Positions 42,426-44,195 of a stretch of 44,195 bases of DNA are shown piece after piece. Origin of the DNA: Ophiothrix spiculata (Eukaryota > Echinodermata > Ophiuroidea > Amphilepidida > Ophiotrichidae). The stretch is taken from the NCBI GenBank assembly GCA_000969725.1, contig JXSR01S018668.1; one strand, written 5' to 3'. The notes beneath the pieces are model-generated. The model did no database searches. It had not been told where the DNA came from and worked only from the letters and a program-made list of their open reading frames with translations. The position numbers were made by a program, and so were the translations under genes. Positions within the stretch are counted from its first letter, which is position 1. Each line of letters starts with the position of its first letter.

Positions 42426-43673
42426 CTAAACTCCAACAACACTCATGTTTTGATCAGAATGTTTCTTCTTTAAGGACAAAGAATTATAGAACTCCTCAAA
42501 TACTTCCTTGGGCATCAAAATCTTATTTCCTGGATTATTTGGATCCTCTACCGACATGTATCCTGGGCTTCTTTCTGGTTCCTTGTATAACGGCCTTCTA
42601 TCAAAATAAGCCGGTGGTTGGGCTGGTTCGGGTCGGGCCTGTACTGCCACATAAACTGGTTCACTTCCATCACTAATTGTTATATTTCTTCTTCGTATGT
42701 CTGTGTCATTTCTTGAAATATTTTGATATTTACAACACATGACTATTGTAGATATCAGAAACACAAAACACAATAAACTTGCACCAATTGTTGCAACGCT
42801 TAGATATAAAATCATATATTTACTGTCACTTGGGCATTCGTTATTACAATCATAAGATGATATTGTGCCGATCTGATTTGGTATTTGAGTAGGTGCTACT
42901 GGTTCTGCCAATTCAGTAATAGTCTTGGTAGGTTCCTTTATTGTAATTGGACCTATTCGACATGTGCGAATAAAGTCCGGAAATCCATTACATATCATCT
43001 CACAGATGAATATAGAACCATGAAGAGATTCTGATGTCATTTTAGCTATTTCTGAAGTCACAGTATCCTCATTGGAGACACTCCTAGAAAAAACTTCTTT
43101 GTGTTGATTATCAATCCATCGCAGTGATACCGCAGGAACACCCTGTGACGATGTACATGACAATGTAAGTCTTATGTTTTCTTGCATATTGTTTACTAGC
43201 GCTGGAGTGCTTGAACACTGTGGATATATGTCGTTTGGAAGAAAATAAATTTCTACATTTGTCTCATATTCTGCAATTTTTACAGAATCTCCATCATTTA
43301 GATGATAAACTTTACAGAGATATTTACCGCCATCAAGCAAAGAAACGTCTGTGATTGTCATGAAATATACAACAACTCCTCCAGGCATTGATCGTTTTGT
43401 TATAAAAACCCTCTCTCCTAACATTGATTGCATGTACGTAGTGTCTGAAGATAATTCTTCTGTTCGACCGTTTATCACACGATATATTTTCACTTTAAAA
43501 TCATTCTGCATATTCCACACTTGACATTGTATTGGTAATATCCCTCCTTGTGTTATTGGATGAACTGGAATAGTTAAATCTACTCTGGTAGATGCTGCAT
43601 TACAAACTGTAAAAGCAGATAAAAATATTATCAACAAAGCAGTTGGCGTTGCCATTTTGACATCTAAATGCAT
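42426..43673 (-). CDS. P12: tandem Ig-domain receptor, subfamily B
   Basis: This is an open frame of 415 codons; the conserved initiator is Met 7 (base 43655). Layout: signal peptide to about residue 27; Ig domain 1 C50-C120 (D114-x-G-x-Y118-x-C120); C153; Ig domain 2 C173, W186, C224, with an unpaired extra C228 (EMICNGF) not in relatives; C238; stalk C276-C280; membrane helix about 287-312 then CC 313-314; tail Y341 (YVAV), Y356, Y363, Y372 (PGYMSV, Pro at -2), Y396 (YNSL) and a C-terminal VVGV that fits a class II PDZ ligand pattern. It pairs with P11 as a recent duplicate; differences concentrate in domain 1. Confidence 0.94.
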   Translation of the reverse strand: MHLDVKMATPTALLIIFLSAFTVCNAASTRVDLTIPVHPITQGGILPIQCQVWNMQNDFKVKIYRVINGRTEELSSDTTYMQSMLGERVFITKRSMPGGVVVYFMTITDVSLLDGGKYLCKVYHLNDGDSVKIAEYETNVEIYFLPNDIYPQCSSTPALVNNMQENIRLTLSCTSSQGVPAVSLRWIDNQHKEVFSRSVSNEDTVTSEIAKMTSESLHGSIFICEMICNGFPDFIRTCRIGPITIKEPTKTITELAEPVAPTQIPNQIGTISSYDCNNECPSDSKYMILYLSVATIGASLLCFVFLISTIVMCCKYQNISRNDTDIRRRNITISDGSEPVYVAVQARPEPAQPPAYFDRRPLYKEPERSPGYMSVEDPNNPGNKILMPKEVFEEFYNSLSLKKKHSDQNMSVVGV

Positions 43674-44195
43674 ATAACATTGCCACGCCTTATTGTATCA
43701 TGATCAGCATATTGTAATTTTACTTGAGTGTTTGATATTACAACTTGTACACATCTGGTAGCGTTAAACAAAATGTTTCCCATTTTTAAGCAGAAATTGA
43801 AGTTATATCAATCAAAAATACAATAAGTTATCAAATGATGCGGCTTTACCTACTGTTGCTCTCTCTTGTTTTCAATATTCTACATTATATTGAACACAAT
43901 TAAATCTAGAAACAGTTTTGATAATGATGTTTTACCGTCACCCTACGATAAATTAACATAAATTACATCAATATTAATTGCTAGCTTCCTGATTATTAGA
44001 CTCCGTCACTCGTCCTTTAAATTTATAATCGAAATAGATGATATTTTCGATATACATGCTTTAAAATACATTGTCTTATTTTATTTTTTCCGTTTTTATT
44101 AATACGTTAATACGTTATGTCGATCAACTCAACTCATATAATGAATATTTGGAAAGTTTCAAGATAGTATCTGCTTTCGTTTTTATTTTACAGAA
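43674..44195. repeat. Duplicated 5' flank, copy 2 (P12), reaches window end
   Basis: Counterpart of 39363-39893; similarity persists to the last base of the window. Confidence 0.85.
43683..44015 (-). promoter_or_regulatory. P12 promoter module
   Basis: CCACGCCT is at 43683-43690 (28 bases from the conserved ATG). CACCCTACGATAAATTAACA is near 43940-43960. GATTATTAGACTCCGTCACT, followed by CGTCC, is at 43991-44015. Confidence 0.5.

Noticed and set aside
19416-42430. A shared poly(A) signal for all copies.
   Set aside because: Only P6 has a close AATAAA. Other copies have ATTAAA or nothing clear near the stop, so a common signal cannot be supported.
11098-42676. Recurring plus-strand open frames opposite the receptor tails (for example 11098-11382, 19342-19707, 22133-22456, 38063-38365, 42416-42676), with similar translations.
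   Set aside because: They lie antisense to the most conserved coding segment, so their similarity follows from sense-strand conservation. They have no common upstream signals and no recognisable domain.
3499-43673. A classical ITAM in the receptor tails.
   Set aside because: The YxxV/L sites are 24 and 31 residues apart, far beyond the 6-12 residue spacing between ITAM halves. Single ITIM/ITSM-like sites fit better.
1-44195. Recombination signal sequences or gene-segment organisation (somatic V(D)J-like assembly).
   Set aside because: Each copy is a complete gene, and no regular heptamer-nonamer pairs flank any domain. Isolated CACAGTG-like words occur only as expected by chance.

Overview
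The window is AT-rich animal nuclear DNA. Evidence for this is the short intronless genes set in long AT-rich spacers, several kinds of non-autonomous DNA transposon, a 779-base assembly gap, and proteins with signal peptides, immunoglobulin (Ig) folds and tyrosine-motif tails. The general look (many MITE-like elements, ACATGTAT-rich spacers, expanded Ig families) suggests a marine invertebrate, most likely a bivalve mollusc. That assignment is inference and is held at low confidence.

The dominant content is one tandem array. Twelve paralogous genes, called P1 to P12 here from left to right, all lie on the minus strand and each has an uninterrupted coding region of about 1.24 kb. Each intact member encodes a type I membrane receptor of about 405-415 residues counted from the conserved start. 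Its parts are a signal peptide, a V-like Ig domain without the usual core tryptophan, a second Ig domain with C..W..C and one extra cysteine pair, a stalk with a CxxxC motif, one transmembrane helix ending in CC, and a tail of about 100 residues. The tail carries YVAV/YVSL, YFDRRPLY, YMSV and YNSL motifs and ends in VVGV. The YMSV site fits the ITIM or ITSM consensus in most members, so the family looks like a diversified set of inhibitory or phosphotyrosine-switch receptors of the kind used in immune or self/non-self recognition. I cannot name the family.

Layout: P1 (1-1185, 3' end off the window), P2 (3499-4740), P3 (7005-8246) and P4 (11138-12373) form subfamily A. After the gap (12965-13743) come P5 (15142-16410), P6 (19451-20689), P7 (22140-23405, in-frame TGA in the membrane helix), P8 (24916-26148), P9 (29540-30752, 17-base deletion and frameshift), P10 (34091-35350), P11 (38115-39362) and P12 (42426-43673), which form subfamily B. 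A decayed relic of a further member lies at about 17755-17900. Short remnants of gene 3' ends sit about 130 bases downstream of P6, P11 and P12.

All twelve genes share a promoter architecture. A CCACGCC(C/T) box (GGGCGTGG on the coding strand, the KLF/SP type) lies 26-46 bases upstream of the conserved ATG. A second conserved block lies about 280-430 bases upstream; in subfamily B it includes an ATGCTAAT octamer-like core at 282-305 bases. P7 and its flanks look like the product of unequal crossing-over between P6-like and P8-like genes. P11 and P12 are a recent duplicate pair. Spacers hold foldback and terminal-inverted-repeat elements, two of them with clear target-site duplications, plus a few local tandem repeats. 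No tRNA, rRNA or CRISPR array was seen.
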